In this document: positions 32,940 to 40,501 of the stretch, piece after piece
Numbering within the stretch: the first letter of the stretch is position 1
How the letters are laid out: each line of letters begins with the position of its first letter
Assembly: GCA_000961595.1 (NCBI GenBank)
Contig: LADO01000043.1
Location: forward strand, 1-40,501
Reading direction: 5' to 3'
DNA: 40,501 nt
Origin: Peptococcaceae bacterium BRH_c4b
GTDB taxonomy: Bacteria; Bacillota; Desulfotomaculia; Desulfotomaculales; Desulfocucumaceae
The notes under the pieces: generated by a model
The model's input: the letters and a program-made list of their open reading frames with translations, nothing else
What the model was told of the DNA's origin: nothing
Databases searched by the model: none
Position numbers and translations under genes: made by a program

Positions 32940-33467
32940 TCAGCTTCTTGCCAGATTGCATAGGTTTAAGATACTGTCTGTGGAAACATTACTGTTATAA
33001 CGTTCGTCAAATTCCTCCATAAAGTCAAAGAGATTTTTTAGGTAATCGTCGGAATTTTTCGCTCCTTCCATTATCTTCTCATACAGAACATCTACACCCC
33101 CACGAACATATGAATCATATCGCTCCTCATCCGGCTGCGCTTTTGGAGAGCCATAATACCGAAACGCTTTATTGATGCGTTCATCAAAATCTGGTTCATA
33201 CTCCTTATCAAGCAGCATAATAAGCCTGTAATTAAACATAAGGTCGTTTTTTTCCCGAATCAGTATATCAGGAAATATATCGGTTTTTTCATTGTTTTCT
33301 CTATCTAGCGGAGCATCCCGCCCGTACATAAAACCGACAATCGGTGCAAACAAATAAACGTCGAAGTTGCGTGCAAAAATTTTGTTATTCTTCTGATCGA
33401 ATGAAGCGGTCATTTTAATTACTTTAGCAGCATGGCTTCCCCTAAAGGAATACTCTTTGTCAAACAT
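32940..33467 (-). CDS. Small protein resembling Dnd-system-associated proteins
   Basis: From ATG 33467 (GAGGTG upstream) it has 175 residues. A GTG at 33476 overlapping the preceding stop is an alternative. The segment FDVYLFAPIVGFMYGRDAPLD resembles the short motif seen in accessory proteins of phosphorothioation (dnd) loci, where a helix of the type VFAAALGF..GR.PL occurs. That match is from memory and weak. The remainder is acidic and helical, with no known catalytic motif. It overlaps the DndD-like gene and is followed by the sigma factor, so it is part of the same coupled operon. Confidence 0.6.
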   Translation of the reverse strand: MFDKEYSFRGSHAAKVIKMTASFDQKNNKIFARNFDVYLFAPIVGFMYGRDAPLDRENNEKTDIFPDILIREKNDLMFNYRLIMLLDKEYEPDFDERINKAFRYYGSPKAQPDEERYDSYVRGGVDVLYEKIMEGAKNSDDYLKNLFDFMEEFDERYNSNVSTDSILNLCNLARS

Positions 33468-33472
33468 ATCCT

Positions 33473-35464
33473 TCACCTCGTTACTAGATAGGTTTCAAAC
33501 TCATTTTTCTTTTCAAACAGATAGCGAGCTCCGACCTGCTGCCCCATATAAGTTTCAGCAAGCTCGCCATCAGTATCCTTGATAAAAATGATGACCTGTT
33601 CCGCAACCTTCGGCAACGTATCGCAAACAGTCTGAATCCTAGTCTTATCGAAAGCAGAAAGCGGAGCATCCATCACAAGCGGATACGGTTCGGACACAAG
33701 CATTTCGTTTTCATCGTTTTGACTGTCTCTCGCCATTTTGATAACACCCGCAATAAAGGCAAAAATTACCGATATTCTCTGCGCTGTAGAGGTTTCAACG
33801 TCGGAGTTATATCCCTCAAAATCATTCACGATGATGTTCACATTATAGTTTTCATCTAAAGAGAGGGATAACCCGCCGTTATAAATATGCTTGAAAATCC
33901 CGTTGACCGTTTCTTGGAGCTGATTGCGGGTTTCTGCTTCCTTTTGTGTGTAGTCATCAAAAAGCACATCGTACATATATTGCGCGTAGGCCTTATAAAC
34001 CTCTATCTTGCGGTTGGTTTCGTCTTTTAGGGTCAATTCCTTGCGGTCTGCAACCTTATACTTTTTTTTATTTTCATAGCTGCCGTGTTCTTTGTTCAAA
34101 TTATCTCGCTCCGTTTTTAGACCCTTTAAACGGCTTTCGTAATTAATTAAATCTTTTTGTAGTTCGCCGACGTTTTCCATATTCACAAGCCGCTGTTCCA
34201 CAAGCTTAATATTCTTTTCCACCTCGGCATAATCTGTTTCAAAATCCCTTATGACCCTGTATTGTTCACTCACTTCTTCAAAAAGCGAACTGCCACCTTT
34301 GCTTTTCAACTCGCAATCCCGAACGAACTGACCAATCAGGCTGCCAAGCGATTGAGGCGGGATATAGTCCAATACTTTCATCAGCTCTTTATAAGCCTCA
34401 TTATTAAACACAATCTTATTCCCGCATATGCAAAAGCCACGGTCAATGAGAAACTTAATTGTTCTCTCATGTATATCAGGAATCCCCTTATCGAGTTTAT
34501 CCGCTTCCGACAGGCGTTGAAGCGCGTCTTTCATCATTTTCTTGGCAAAATATTGTTGCGCATTTTTGTTAAATGATCGCAACAGTGCAGTGGTTGAAGA
34601 TGCTTTTGAAGAAATCAGTCCGTTCAATTTATTGCGCAGCCTTTCGCGCTCCTTTGTTAAAACCTCACTATCCTTAAACTTACTGATTTTTTCTTCAAGT
34701 TCATCGCACTTATCCTGCGCGATGGCTTCTTCGTTTTCAATCTCAGCTAAACGCCTGGTAATGGCTTCGATTTCATCATCAAAATCATCAATCTCTTTGG
34801 TATATTGCGCGATTCTGGCATCGCTTCCGGCGTTATAACTGTTATCGTAGCTGCGGATAACCGAGGATGAGGAACGGCTTTTTAAGTGATCGAGTGCGGC
34901 GGTAAATGCGCTTAATCCGAGAAGGCTTTTAACCGCCTCGGCAAATTCTTTGCTCTTGCCACGCCGGATTTCTTTACTCATTTTCTCAATTCGCTCACCG
35001 TTAAAAAAGAAGTATTTCGACAACTCCCTTGGCAATATTTCTTTCATTCGCAAATCTGTTTCCAAATCAGGCACAAACTCACGTTGCCCGTCCGAACCCT
35101 TATAGGTAATCTTGAATATCGTTTGGCTCGGCCGGCGAAGGCTACCCGAAGAATCCTTGGAATATCTCTGCTCGCGGATAATCGTATATTCCATACCGTT
35201 ATGTACCAGATCCAGATCAACCCTTACATTCGCTTCCTCATTTGGCAGCATATTCTGTGCAACAGCCTTTGACAACATGGACTTGTCCTCAAAATCCGTG
35301 TCACCATATAAACACCAGGTAAACGCCTGTGCCAACGTCGTTTTACCTGAACCGTTTTCGCCCATGATAATCGTTACGTTGCGGTCCGGATTGGTCGAGA
35401 AGGAAATTGGTTGATCGCCCTTAAACTGACGAAAATTGGTCAGCCGGAGATTTCTTAATAACAT
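33473..35464 (-). CDS. DndD-like SMC/Rad50-type ATPase
   Basis: A 663-residue ATPase with an N-terminal AAA domain (LRNLRLTNFRQFKGDQPISF, Walker A GENGSGKTT at 35-43). Coiled coil spans about 220-290 and 380-500 around a central CIC motif (C345, C347) at the hook position. A C-terminal Walker B/signature region reads YPLVMDAPLSAFD. The protein matches the length and plan of DndD, the ATPase of DNA phosphorothioation, which is thought to couple ATP hydrolysis to DNA nicking or sulfur insertion. Unlike canonical loci, no dndC (PAPS-reductase-like) or dndB is adjacent. It overlaps its neighbours on both sides. Confidence 0.8.
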   Translation of the reverse strand: MLLRNLRLTNFRQFKGDQPISFSTNPDRNVTIIMGENGSGKTTLAQAFTWCLYGDTDFEDKSMLSKAVAQNMLPNEEANVRVDLDLVHNGMEYTIIREQRYSKDSSGSLRRPSQTIFKITYKGSDGQREFVPDLETDLRMKEILPRELSKYFFFNGERIEKMSKEIRRGKSKEFAEAVKSLLGLSAFTAALDHLKSRSSSSVIRSYDNSYNAGSDARIAQYTKEIDDFDDEIEAITRRLAEIENEEAIAQDKCDELEEKISKFKDSEVLTKERERLRNKLNGLISSKASSTTALLRSFNKNAQQYFAKKMMKDALQRLSEADKLDKGIPDIHERTIKFLIDRGFCICGNKIVFNNEAYKELMKVLDYIPPQSLGSLIGQFVRDCELKSKGGSSLFEEVSEQYRVIRDFETDYAEVEKNIKLVEQRLVNMENVGELQKDLINYESRLKGLKTERDNLNKEHGSYENKKKYKVADRKELTLKDETNRKIEVYKAYAQYMYDVLFDDYTQKEAETRNQLQETVNGIFKHIYNGGLSLSLDENYNVNIIVNDFEGYNSDVETSTAQRISVIFAFIAGVIKMARDSQNDENEMLVSEPYPLVMDAPLSAFDKTRIQTVCDTLPKVAEQVIIFIKDTDGELAETYMGQQVGARYLFEKKNEFETYLVTR

Positions 35465-35634
35465 ACCACTTCCTCCTCGATTATCTTTTTAATCTGTTTC
35501 GCCATTTCACCGTCATTATAGCGCTTAGTTTTGATATTCGCTGTTTCCTTAACAATTAACCTTTTTAACATCCGATTCGCCTTTTCAACGTCAATCTCAA
35601 CACTATTAATGGTTTTCGTTTCAGTATCCGCCAT
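35455..35634 (-). CDS. Small unknown protein of the defence operon
   Basis: ATG 35634 follows GGAGGAG at a spacing of seven, giving 59 residues that overlap the helicase end and the DndD-like start. It is charged and helical (ANRMLKRLIVKETANIKTKR, then EMAKQIKKIIEEE). Its place between helicase and ATPase is where small DndE-like partners could occur, but the DndE motif is not evident. I do not recognise it. Confidence 0.65.
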   Translation of the reverse strand: MADTETKTINSVEIDVEKANRMLKRLIVKETANIKTKRYNDGEMAKQIKKIIEEEVVCY

Positions 35635-37831
35635 GTTCAAACTCCTCCTCGAATGTAATGGTATTGTCATTGATTGCATAAGCATCTTTAATATCGTCTA
35701 ATACATCTTGCGCCTCTATCATATTCATGGCAAGCCGGGCAAATTCTTCCGCTCTAGACAATTCATTTCTCACAAGACTCAAGGTTTTTTTAAGCTGGCC
35801 CTCTGTCAAGGAGGGAACATCGTCCAGTTCATACGGTAGGGTGATAAAATCATAGATTTTTGCAAAATCCTTACCTTCAGCAAGCCTAAGAACACGCCCT
35901 CGACGCTGTATATACTCCTTTGGATTGGTGGTGCTTGCAAGGATGAAGGCCGTTCTAATCTTTGGAATATTAACGCCTTCATCAAGACATTTTATGGCAA
36001 TTAGAGCCTGTAATGTATCGCCCCTTGAAAATTCTCGCTTCAAGATAGCTCGTTCGGCAATATCTTCTTTAGATGTAAACTGCGACACCTTCATGTTAAG
36101 TTTATTACCTAACAAATCGGTTACAGCGTCAATTTGCCGGATGTCCTCATCATCTATGACGGTAGAATCTTGTCCCGATTGCAACAGTTTCGTCGCGCCG
36201 CAGTAGATAAGAATGTGATTGTTATTGATATACGGAGTGATTTCTTCCTCAAGCTTTGTGATTTTATCCTCAGCCCCAGCAATCAGCCGCGCTCGGGCCA
36301 ATGCAAGGATTTTTCCTTTTTCACTGAGCTTTTTCTTCCCGTGCTTATCGTTGATGATGCATTTCCCAATTTCATAGGTAAGCTCGTTATAACGTTGCAA
36401 CTCCGCTTCATTTAAGGTGCAGATTAGCGGATAATATTTGTATTTTGACAGTTTATTTTCCTCAATAGCACGTTCAAGCGTATACTCAATACACTTTTGG
36501 CCAAAATAGTCTCTGATGCGATGCGTACCTTCCGCATCGTTATGGCGGTCTATGGTCGCAGACAGAGCCAATCGGTAATTAAACTTATCCGTAAGCAGCC
36601 TGCTTAGATTTTCGGCACCGAAATTGTGCGCCTCATCCACCATCAGCAGAGCATGGCCACGGATCTTGCTGATCTGCGATTGCACATATGAGGATGCAAA
36701 GGTGGCATTTGTACAAATGAAGCAAAAAAACTGTCGGTTTTTCACCTTCAATTTCTGATCCCGGATGGCATTGTCAAGCCGGGCCTTCCAATCCTTTTGG
36801 CTTGAAGCGCTGTATCCGACAATAGGCTTCATGCCGTAAAGCTCAATATCCTCAACCCACTGTTCAACCAAGTGTTGATAAGGGCAAACAATGACAACTG
36901 CAAGATGATTGTCTATTTCCTCGCACAATCGCGCCACAGCTCCAAGTCCCGTAAAGGTTTTGCCCGTACCTGTCGCCATATCGAAAATCCCCTGATAGCC
37001 GTTTTGCGCCCAGGCTTCGATGGCCTCTTTCTGATAATCATGTAGCGTAACCGATTCAGGGATTACCGCACCCAAACGTTTTGGTTTGTCCTCGGATTTA
37101 CCTGAAAGCAGGCTTTCAAATTCATCCCTGTCGATATTGAAATTAGGCGGCGCGTTTTTATAGCGTTCAATGATCTCCTGTTTCAATTCCGGAAACTCAA
37201 TGATTCGTATATTCGGCTCGCTGTCGTTCCAGATTGCTGTGAAAGCGTTTTCTTTCACCTTAACACGCTCACATTCGTGATCGCTCTTCCACGAGCAGAA
37301 CACGTCAATCGTTTCATAATTCGCGTTTATGGCGGTGGCCGACTCGTTCATAGAGCCGGAGAATGCTACCCTGTTTCCCATTCCGTCGCTGATAATTCCC
37401 ATTTTTTCATGGTACATGCCCATTTTACTTTCATCCTCAGTGAAAGCGATTTTTATATCCAAAATGCCGTCTGCAATCAGGTTGGCCAACATGTTTAGCC
37501 GTTCTTTTTCAAATGGGGTTTGAGGGTCTTTAAGTTCTCGAAGTACCGACGATTTGATGATGCTATCCCGTAAAGCATACCCTGTACGGATCGCCTCAAT
37601 ATCTTCATCCGAAAGGTAGGGTGATGCCACAAGCTGAATAGAACCGCCGTTTTTCACAAGCGCGGAAATCCCTTTTGATATTTCTACAAGTATGGAAGAT
37701 GAAAAGAACCCAACCGCCCGTTTGTAGGATGTGGCGTGTTGCAATAATGGGATATAAAAATCCCGTGCCACTTTATCGAGCAGAGAGCGATATTCGTTTT
37801 TTATCTCAACATCTTTTAATCCCACCGCCAC
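35621..37831 (-). CDS. Helicase with N-terminal PLD-nuclease domain
   Basis: A 736-residue protein. Residues 1-200 form a phospholipase-D-type nuclease domain with one HxK motif (YHEKMGI, H141/K143) and FSGSMNES. A superfamily-2 helicase follows, with DYQ at about 265, Walker A MATGTGKT (286-292), DEAH in LMVDEAHNFG, SATIDRHND and motif VI YIQRRGRVLRLAEG. The combination is typical of restriction effectors in phosphorothioation-linked and similar defence loci. The GTG start (37831) nearly abuts the broken upstream gene. The expected role is unwinding and cutting unmodified or invading DNA (inferred). Confidence 0.85.
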   Translation of the reverse strand: MAVGLKDVEIKNEYRSLLDKVARDFYIPLLQHATSYKRAVGFFSSSILVEISKGISALVKNGGSIQLVASPYLSDEDIEAIRTGYALRDSIIKSSVLRELKDPQTPFEKERLNMLANLIADGILDIKIAFTEDESKMGMYHEKMGIISDGMGNRVAFSGSMNESATAINANYETIDVFCSWKSDHECERVKVKENAFTAIWNDSEPNIRIIEFPELKQEIIERYKNAPPNFNIDRDEFESLLSGKSEDKPKRLGAVIPESVTLHDYQKEAIEAWAQNGYQGIFDMATGTGKTFTGLGAVARLCEEIDNHLAVVIVCPYQHLVEQWVEDIELYGMKPIVGYSASSQKDWKARLDNAIRDQKLKVKNRQFFCFICTNATFASSYVQSQISKIRGHALLMVDEAHNFGAENLSRLLTDKFNYRLALSATIDRHNDAEGTHRIRDYFGQKCIEYTLERAIEENKLSKYKYYPLICTLNEAELQRYNELTYEIGKCIINDKHGKKKLSEKGKILALARARLIAGAEDKITKLEEEITPYINNNHILIYCGATKLLQSGQDSTVIDDEDIRQIDAVTDLLGNKLNMKVSQFTSKEDIAERAILKREFSRGDTLQALIAIKCLDEGVNIPKIRTAFILASTTNPKEYIQRRGRVLRLAEGKDFAKIYDFITLPYELDDVPSLTEGQLKKTLSLVRNELSRAEEFARLAMNMIEAQDVLDDIKDAYAINDNTITFEEEFEHGGY

Positions 37832-37837
37832 ACCTCG

Positions 37838-38120
37838 CTATCTCCGGTAATCGGACAATTTCGGAAACTTACGTCCGTTTGCGAAAAGGTAGTGCTTTCG
37901 TAGAGCGTTGGAAATCCGCGCCGTTGGTATCATTCAATTCTTTCTTTATATAGCAAAGAATATCAAACATCTTGTTATCATCGGCAACAACAAAATCAAG
38001 AGAAACATAAAATTATTGCTCAATCTTCTTCGCGTTGGTCATCCTCGACCGCACAGCCTTATCTTTGCTGGTTATATTGGCATCCGTATCCAGATATTTT
38101 TTAAACTCCGCTTCGCGCAT
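37838..38120 (-). pseudogene. Small defence-operon gene broken by a stop and a frameshift
   Basis: ATG 38120 follows GGAGGG and begins directly after the cysteine desulfurase stop. The frame reads MREAEFKKYLDTD and RSRMTNAKKIEQ, then a TAA. The same frame continues as FYVSLDFVVADDNKMFDILC and KKELNDTNGADFQ. Shifting frame once gives NALRKHYLFANGRKFPKLSD YRR before a TAG at 37838. The joined product of about 92 residues looks like one coherent small protein with an N-terminal helical segment of the kind found in front of restriction or integrase-like proteins. It is either decayed or mis-sequenced. Confidence 0.65.
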
Positions 38121-38123
38121 AAA

Positions 38124-39269
38124 CTATCCCTCCGCTATCAGGCTTAACGCATCGTCTAGCTTGGAAAAATCCTCGTCAGTATTAAAGTAACTCACACTAA
38201 ACCGGATGGTTCCGGCTGGAAATGTTCCCAAAAACCTATGGGCGAACGGAGCACAATGCAGGCCAGTCCTGACGGCGATATCGTGATTACTCAACACATG
38301 CCCTATATCATCACTGCCATACCCGTCAAACAAGCAAGACACAACGCCGATCATTTGATCCGCACGGTCATCACCTATGATCTTCACATTGGAGTATTGT
38401 TGCAGGGTTGAGAGCAGGGTTTCATGATTTTCTTTCTCACGCCGGAATACATTGTCGATGCCCGTTTCATTCAACCACTTCATCGCGGCGTTTAAACCCG
38501 CAATCGCCATAATATTCTGGCTTGCAACCTCATACTTTTCGGGGATCGTTTCCGGCAAGCTTTGGTTCGCAGAATCTACACCTGTGCCGCCGTAAAGAAA
38601 CGGTGCGGGAGTGATTCTACCATTCGCAAAAAAGCCTGCCACACCTAACGGGCCGTACATGGTCTTGTGGCTGGCGAACACGGCGAAATCAATGATATCG
38701 CAGCTTAAATCGGTATCCACAAGCCCTGCCGTTTGACACATGTCAATAACGGTAATCGCTTCATATCGCTTTGCCATGCCGCATATTTCCGAGATGGGGG
38801 CTAACAAGCCGCAAACGTTACTAGCGTGGCTGACAACAACAAGGCTCGGCTTATCCCTGGAAAACTGGCCTTTGATCTCGTCTAGATCGTACAAAAGCGT
38901 TTTTTTATCGACAGCTAACTGATGCAGCGATATATCGTAAATGCCCTGCAAATGCGCCAACACCCTTGTGACAGCGTTATGCTCAAACGGCGAAATATAG
39001 ACGTTCTGTTTGTCCGCCAGTGGAACGCCGCGCAAAATGATGTTTAGGGCTTCCGTTGCCGTGTGTGTGAATACAACCTTTTTATTGGGGCAATGGAACA
39101 TATTTAAGATAAGGCTTCGTGTTTCCTCAACCAAGGCGCTTGCCTTTGCAGCCAACTTATGCTGTCCACGCCCCACATTAACACCGCATTCGCGGTAAAA
39201 GCTGTCCATGAAAGTATATACCGCTTCCGGCTTCGGAAAAGTAGTCGCGGCGTTGTCAAAGTAAATCAT
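38124..39269 (-). CDS. Cysteine desulfurase (class V aminotransferase family)
   Basis: A 381-residue PLP enzyme that would release sulfur from cysteine as a bound persulfide. It begins MIYFDNAATTFPKPEAVY. The PLP lysine is K202 in FASHKTMYGPLGVAGFF, and the catalytic cysteine is C339 in VRTGLHCAPFAHRFLGT. The closest family by eye is the SufS-like group of Firmicute desulfurases often called TIGR01977. In dnd loci a desulfurase (DndA) supplies sulfur for the DNA backbone. Its placement at the head of an operon with a DndD-like ATPase suggests the same role here. The stop is two bases before the next (broken) gene. Confidence 0.88.
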   Translation of the reverse strand: MIYFDNAATTFPKPEAVYTFMDSFYRECGVNVGRGQHKLAAKASALVEETRSLILNMFHCPNKKVVFTHTATEALNIILRGVPLADKQNVYISPFEHNAVTRVLAHLQGIYDISLHQLAVDKKTLLYDLDEIKGQFSRDKPSLVVVSHASNVCGLLAPISEICGMAKRYEAITVIDMCQTAGLVDTDLSCDIIDFAVFASHKTMYGPLGVAGFFANGRITPAPFLYGGTGVDSANQSLPETIPEKYEVASQNIMAIAGLNAAMKWLNETGIDNVFRREKENHETLLSTLQQYSNVKIIGDDRADQMIGVVSCLFDGYGSDDIGHVLSNHDIAVRTGLHCAPFAHRFLGTFPAGTIRFSVSYFNTDEDFSKLDDALSLIAEG

Positions 39270-39287
39270 CTTTTTCTCTCCGGTCTA

Positions 39288-40295
39288 TTAATTACTCTTT
39301 GGTTTTCCAAATAATTTATATTTATTTATTAAAATGGGAAATTTCTGCAATCTTGCAGCAAATTCAATTTTACCCCAGTATACAACTTTATTGGTTCGGC
39401 GTTTATTTTGCTTTTCTAATCGGTCTATTGTCTGAGGTGTCAAATCATTAGAACATATTAGCAAATATTTTTCAGCATTGTTTTCCCTTAATAAAGTCTC
39501 AATTTCGAGCACGTTTTCCCTTGATAGACTGGTTGTTTTTCTATGTTTGCATTGAATAACGTAAGCACGTTTTTCAATACCTGCTAGACCAGTTATTATT
39601 TCCTCCGCAAGCAAATCCCTTCCACCATCAGAAGCATTAGAGTTACCAATAGGGTGTATGTTCTGAAATCCAGAAGCCTCCAAAAAGTCATAACACAGGT
39701 TTTCAAAAGATGCTGAGTCTAAATGGGAAAAATCTATTTTTATTAGCTCATCACATCTCCTGAAATCTGAAAATTTTTCAAATGAGTCAGCTATGTACAT
39801 ATACTCTAAATCAATATACTCTGACGTAAGATTGTTAGCTTGAATGAATATATGAATTAATTTGTTGGTTGCAAAAATATTGCCATCATAATCCACAAAA
39901 TAATCCAAATCGCAAAACCAATTAAGAAGATAACTGAACTCTTCAAGATCTGTAAAGAATTGATTATTAAATGCTACAATCTTAGAATTTTCTGTTTTGA
40001 ATAATCTATATTCTTTTCCGTAGTAAATTTGGGAGACATTATACTTAAGTTTTTGACATGACTTATACTTTTGCTGAATAAAAAGAATGTCATTAGTAAT
40101 TAACAAGTTGCTCATTGAACTAATAAACCCTTTGCTATCGACAGATTTATAATTTTTTGAACCTAAACAATCAGACAACATCTCAAAAATAGCATTTTTC
40201 AAGCTATTAACCTTATATTTTTTACAATTCTTATATAATTCGAGAAACTTTTCTACAACCACCGCTTCATTTTGAATTAATAAATAATAAATCAT
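39288..40295 (-). CDS. Mrr-like restriction endonuclease
   Basis: A 335-residue protein. Residues 1-190 are an unrecognised N-terminal region. Residues 195-335 form an Mrr-type PD-(D/E)xK nuclease (SFENLCYDFLEASGFQNIHP, then DGGRDLLAEE around D223-D227 and the QxK in YVIQCKH, Q248/K250). Mrr enzymes cut modified DNA. Coding composition is more AT-rich than the rest of the operon, which suggests a separate origin. The gap to the desulfurase is 18 bases, so co-transcription is likely. It starts near an IS1595-type element. Confidence 0.82.
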   Translation of the reverse strand: MIYYLLIQNEAVVVEKFLELYKNCKKYKVNSLKNAIFEMLSDCLGSKNYKSVDSKGFISSMSNLLITNDILFIQQKYKSCQKLKYNVSQIYYGKEYRLFKTENSKIVAFNNQFFTDLEEFSYLLNWFCDLDYFVDYDGNIFATNKLIHIFIQANNLTSEYIDLEYMYIADSFEKFSDFRRCDELIKIDFSHLDSASFENLCYDFLEASGFQNIHPIGNSNASDGGRDLLAEEIITGLAGIEKRAYVIQCKHRKTTSLSRENVLEIETLLRENNAEKYLLICSNDLTPQTIDRLEKQNKRRTNKVVYWGKIEFAARLQKFPILINKYKLFGKPKSN

Positions 40296-40323
40296 GATTA
40301 TGTCTTTTGCTCAGAAGCCCCTT

Positions 40324-40370
40324 CCCAAACAAACATGTGTTTGATATAATTATATAAACACTTGTTTGGG
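40324..40370. repeat. Imperfect palindrome ahead of the IS1595 transposase
   Basis: CCCAAACAA...GTGTTT (from 40324) is mirrored by AAACACTTGTTTGGG (ending 40370), with a TATAAT-containing centre. It may be the element's end with its promoter, or an operator. Confidence 0.55.
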
Positions 40371-40380
40371 GGGATCTGCA

Positions 40381-40501
40381 ATGGCAAAACAAGAAGCCAT
40401 TAATTTACTTCAATTCCAAGAAAAGTTTAATACAAAAGAAGCATGTCAGGAGCATCTTTTTAAATTAAAGTGGCCAAATGGATATAATTGTCCTAGATGC
40501 G
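40381..40501 (+). CDS. IS1595-family transposase, N-terminal part
   Basis: ATG 40381 follows GGGGGA at six bases. The 40 visible residues (MAKQEAINLLQFQEKFNTKE, then HLFKLKWPNGYNCPRC) match the start of IS1595-type transposases, including the first CPRC of their zinc ribbon. The DDE catalytic domain lies beyond the window edge. Confidence 0.85.
   Translation, partial: MAKQEAINLLQFQEKFNTKEACQEHLFKLKWPNGYNCPRC

Noticed and set aside
31853-40501. Prophage
   Set aside because: No integrase, capsid, portal, terminase or lysis genes; the content is defence genes next to an insertion sequence.

Overview
The window looks like the chromosome of an anaerobic, low-to-mid GC Firmicute of the Clostridia, probably close to Desulfotomaculum/Pelotomaculum (Peptococcaceae). 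The evidence is Gram-positive-style Shine-Dalgarno sites, a selenocysteine-containing formate dehydrogenase, Moco riboswitches, and dispersed GGGGAC-type repeats. The genus is inferred.

Layout. (1) 1-495: left-truncated IS3-family element with a programmed -1 frameshift site. (2) 500-3010: larE followed by a repeat-rich, largely gene-free stretch. (3) 3011-6381: a ThDP-dependent enzyme of the acetolactate synthase type and a radical SAM protein carrying extra ferredoxin modules, then a second copy of a ~250-bp repeat. (4) 6705-7626: an agmatine-deiminase-type gene split by one frameshift. (5) 8199-11743: molybdate/tungstate block, with a DNA-binding molybdate-sensor-like regulator divergent from a tiny membrane protein and modABC. 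(6) 11830-13232 (minus): a likely co-transcribed unit of an unusual Sec-like tRNA with a Cys (GCA) anticodon, a YedE-type selenium/sulfur transporter and a TusA-like sulfur carrier. (7) 13443-14144 (minus): a Moco riboswitch, a terminator and a small unknown protein. (8) 14410-15587: DUF2087 regulator plus GIY-YIG protein. (9) 15698-18764 (minus): split transketolase plus a RuBisCO-like protein. (10) 19043-21323: two tandem chemotaxis receptors. (11) 21456-24789: nitroreductase, sigma-54 activator and crotonase, with sigma-54-like promoters in front of both outer genes. (12) 25035-31766: fdhD-mobB, then a promoter, a second Moco riboswitch and a terminator, then fdhA (Sec by UGA plus SECIS), a molybdopterin-binding protein and moeA. 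(13) 31853-40295 (minus): a tightly packed defence-type operon with an Mrr-like nuclease, cysteine desulfurase, a broken small gene, PLD-helicase, a small protein, DndD-like ATPase, a Dnd-associated-like protein and a sigma-70 factor. (14) 40324-40501: start of an IS1595-type transposase.

How it fits together. Much of the centre of the window serves Mo/W and Se/S cofactor metabolism: modABC imports oxyanion, MobB/MoeA/FdhD build and sulfurate the cofactor, and formate dehydrogenase uses it together with Sec. Moco riboswitches sense the product. The right end is a defence island bounded by an insertion sequence. The most notable items are the Sec-like Cys tRNA linked to a selenium transporter, and the Dnd-like operon that lacks dndB/dndC and ends in its own sigma factor.
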